NCBI GenBank assembly: GCA_945873715.1
Contig: CAMCFL010000240.1
Location: 1 to 5,637 of the forward strand
DNA length: 5,637 nucleotides
Source of the DNA: Akkermansia muciniphila
Lineage (GTDB): Bacteria; Verrucomicrobiota; Verrucomicrobiia; Limisphaerales; UBA9464
Direction of reading: 5' to 3'
Of the stretch, positions 4,917 through 5,637 are shown piece by piece. Under the pieces are notes generated by a model. That model searched no databases and was not told where the DNA came from. It saw nothing but the letters and a program-made list of their open reading frames with translations. Positions within the stretch are counted from its first letter, which is position 1, and every line of letters begins with the position of its first letter. The position numbers and the translations under genes were made by a program.

Positions 4917-5637
4917 ATGTTTTCCGTGCGCGCGCGATGCTTTCCGGGATGGCTGGGTTTGCTGGGACGGTCTTTGACCGGACTTGCGGGCGGGGTGGTT
5001 GTCGCCGGGGCGATGCAGGGAGCCGAGCCCGGGGAATGGAAGCAGGTGGAGCCGTTGTTTCGCGAGATCTGCCTGGGTTGTCACTCCACCGAGAAGCAGA
5101 AGGGCGACCTGGATCTGGAGCGGTTCCGTTCACTGGAGGACATCCGTCGGGAGCCCAAGGTCTGGCAGGCGGTCGTCGAGCAGATGGAATTGGGAGAGAT
5201 GCCGCCCAAGGACAAGCCACAGCCGACGGCGGCCCAAAAGGTGGCGATGCTGGACTGGACGCGGGCGATGCTGGACGCGCTGGCGCTGGAGAAGGCCGGG
5301 GATCCCGGTCCCGTCCTGCTGCGGCGGCTTTCGAATGCCGAGTACACCCACACCCTTCGCGATCTGACCGGCGTGGAATCGCTGGATCCGGCGCGCGAGT
5401 TCCCGGTCGATGGGGCGGCCGGCGAAGGGTTTGTGAACACGGGCCAGTCGCTGGTGATTTCCCCGTCGTTGCTGACCAAGTATCTGGACGCCGCCAAAGG
5501 CGTCTCCGCCCACGCGGTCCTGCTCCCCGAGGGAATCCGATTTTCGGCTCAGACCACCCGACGTGATCAGACGGAGGAGTTGCTCGGGCAGATTCGCACG
5601 CTGTATCGCAAGTACGGGGACGCGAGCGGTGCCGACC
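4917..5637 (+). CDS. Exported PSCyt1/DUF1587-type cytochrome protein, N-terminal part (3' end outside window)
   Basis: The 240 visible residues open with a likely signal peptide: basic start (MFSVRARCF), a hydrophobic run to about residue 32 (GLAGGVVVAGA), and a probable cleavage near AMQGA (32-36). The planctomycete-type cytochrome c domain (PSCyt1) follows, with the haem site CLGCH at 52-56, STEKQKGDLDLERF (57-70) and EMPPKDKPQP (94-103), whose Met95 may be the axial ligand. DUF1587 comes next: LLRRLSNAEYTHTLRDLTGV (134-153), then REFPVDGAAGEGFVNTG (160-176) and SPSLLTKYLDAAK (182-194). Members usually carry DUF1592, DUF1588 and DUF1585 downstream. They are predicted periplasmic proteins common in Planctomycetes and Verrucomicrobia, with no established reaction I can name. 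ATG 4917 is chosen for the signal peptide; GGTGGG at 4906-4911 is a weak ribosome binding site. Confidence 0.9.
   Translation, partial: MFSVRARCFPGWLGLLGRSLTGLAGGVVVAGAMQGAEPGEWKQVEPLFREICLGCHSTEKQKGDLDLERFRSLEDIRREPKVWQAVVEQMELGEMPPKDKPQPTAAQKVAMLDWTRAMLDALALEKAGDPGPVLLRRLSNAEYTHTLRDLTGVESLDPAREFPVDGAAGEGFVNTGQSLVISPSLLTKYLDAAKGVSAHAVLLPEGIRFSAQTTRRDQTEELLGQIRTLYRKYGDASGAD

Noticed and set aside
4296..5084. A 262-codon open frame on the minus strand across the intergenic repeats
   Set aside because: It spans repeats on both sides, overlaps the ends of two real genes and shows no family motif. The low stop-codon frequency of GC-rich repeats explains it.
4442..5566. A 374-codon open frame on + across the repeat array and into the last gene
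   Set aside because: Its product is rich in G, R, P and A with no recognisable domain. It runs through the palindromic repeats and overlaps, in another frame, the clear PSCyt1/DUF1587 coding sequence. Long chance frames are expected in GC-rich DNA.

Overview
The window comes from a GC-rich bacterium, most likely of the PVC group and probably a verrucomicrobium; a planctomycete is less likely. Three things point there: fusA runs straight into rpsJ with no tuf gene between them, the last gene is a PSCyt1/DUF1587-type cytochrome typical of Planctomycetes and Verrucomicrobia, and the intergenic DNA holds hairpin repeats of a kind I recall from verrucomicrobial genomes. The taxonomic call is an inference from gene content, not from a search.

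Positions 1-3255 are a tight translation operon on the + strand: the C-terminal half of elongation factor G (fusA, cut by the window edge), then rpsJ (S10), rplC (L3), rplD (L4) and rplW (L23), with gaps of 32, 10, 13 and 20 nt. It joins the end of the str operon to the start of the S10 operon. A strong intrinsic terminator (3221-3255) follows rplW directly, so the usual next gene, rplB, is missing here and the S10 operon is split.

Just after the terminator (3269-4354) lies a radical SAM enzyme of the COG1244/RaSEA-like (archaeosine synthase-related) family, with its CX3CX2C cluster motif. Its bacterial role is unknown to me. Its last 14 or so codons and its stop codon lie in a repeat that also has an inverted copy downstream.

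The 562-nt gap at 4355-4916 has no credible gene and is dominated by structured repeats: a 16-bp perfect inverted repeat (4321-4336/4428-4443), and a nested, roughly 300-bp palindromic element (4549-4850). The latter is two opposed mosaic copies sharing three modules in the same order. It contains five small hairpins built alike: a GTAG or GGAG tetranucleotide, a GC-rich stem, and a GGA or GGAA loop. The two largest hairpins differ by a compensatory base-pair change. This matches the layout of REP/BIME elements mobilised by RAYT (TnpA_REP) transposases, and is the most interesting feature of the window.

From 4917 to the window end runs the N-terminal part of an exported cytochrome-type protein: signal peptide, CLGCH haem site, and a DUF1587 domain. 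It is open at the 3' edge.
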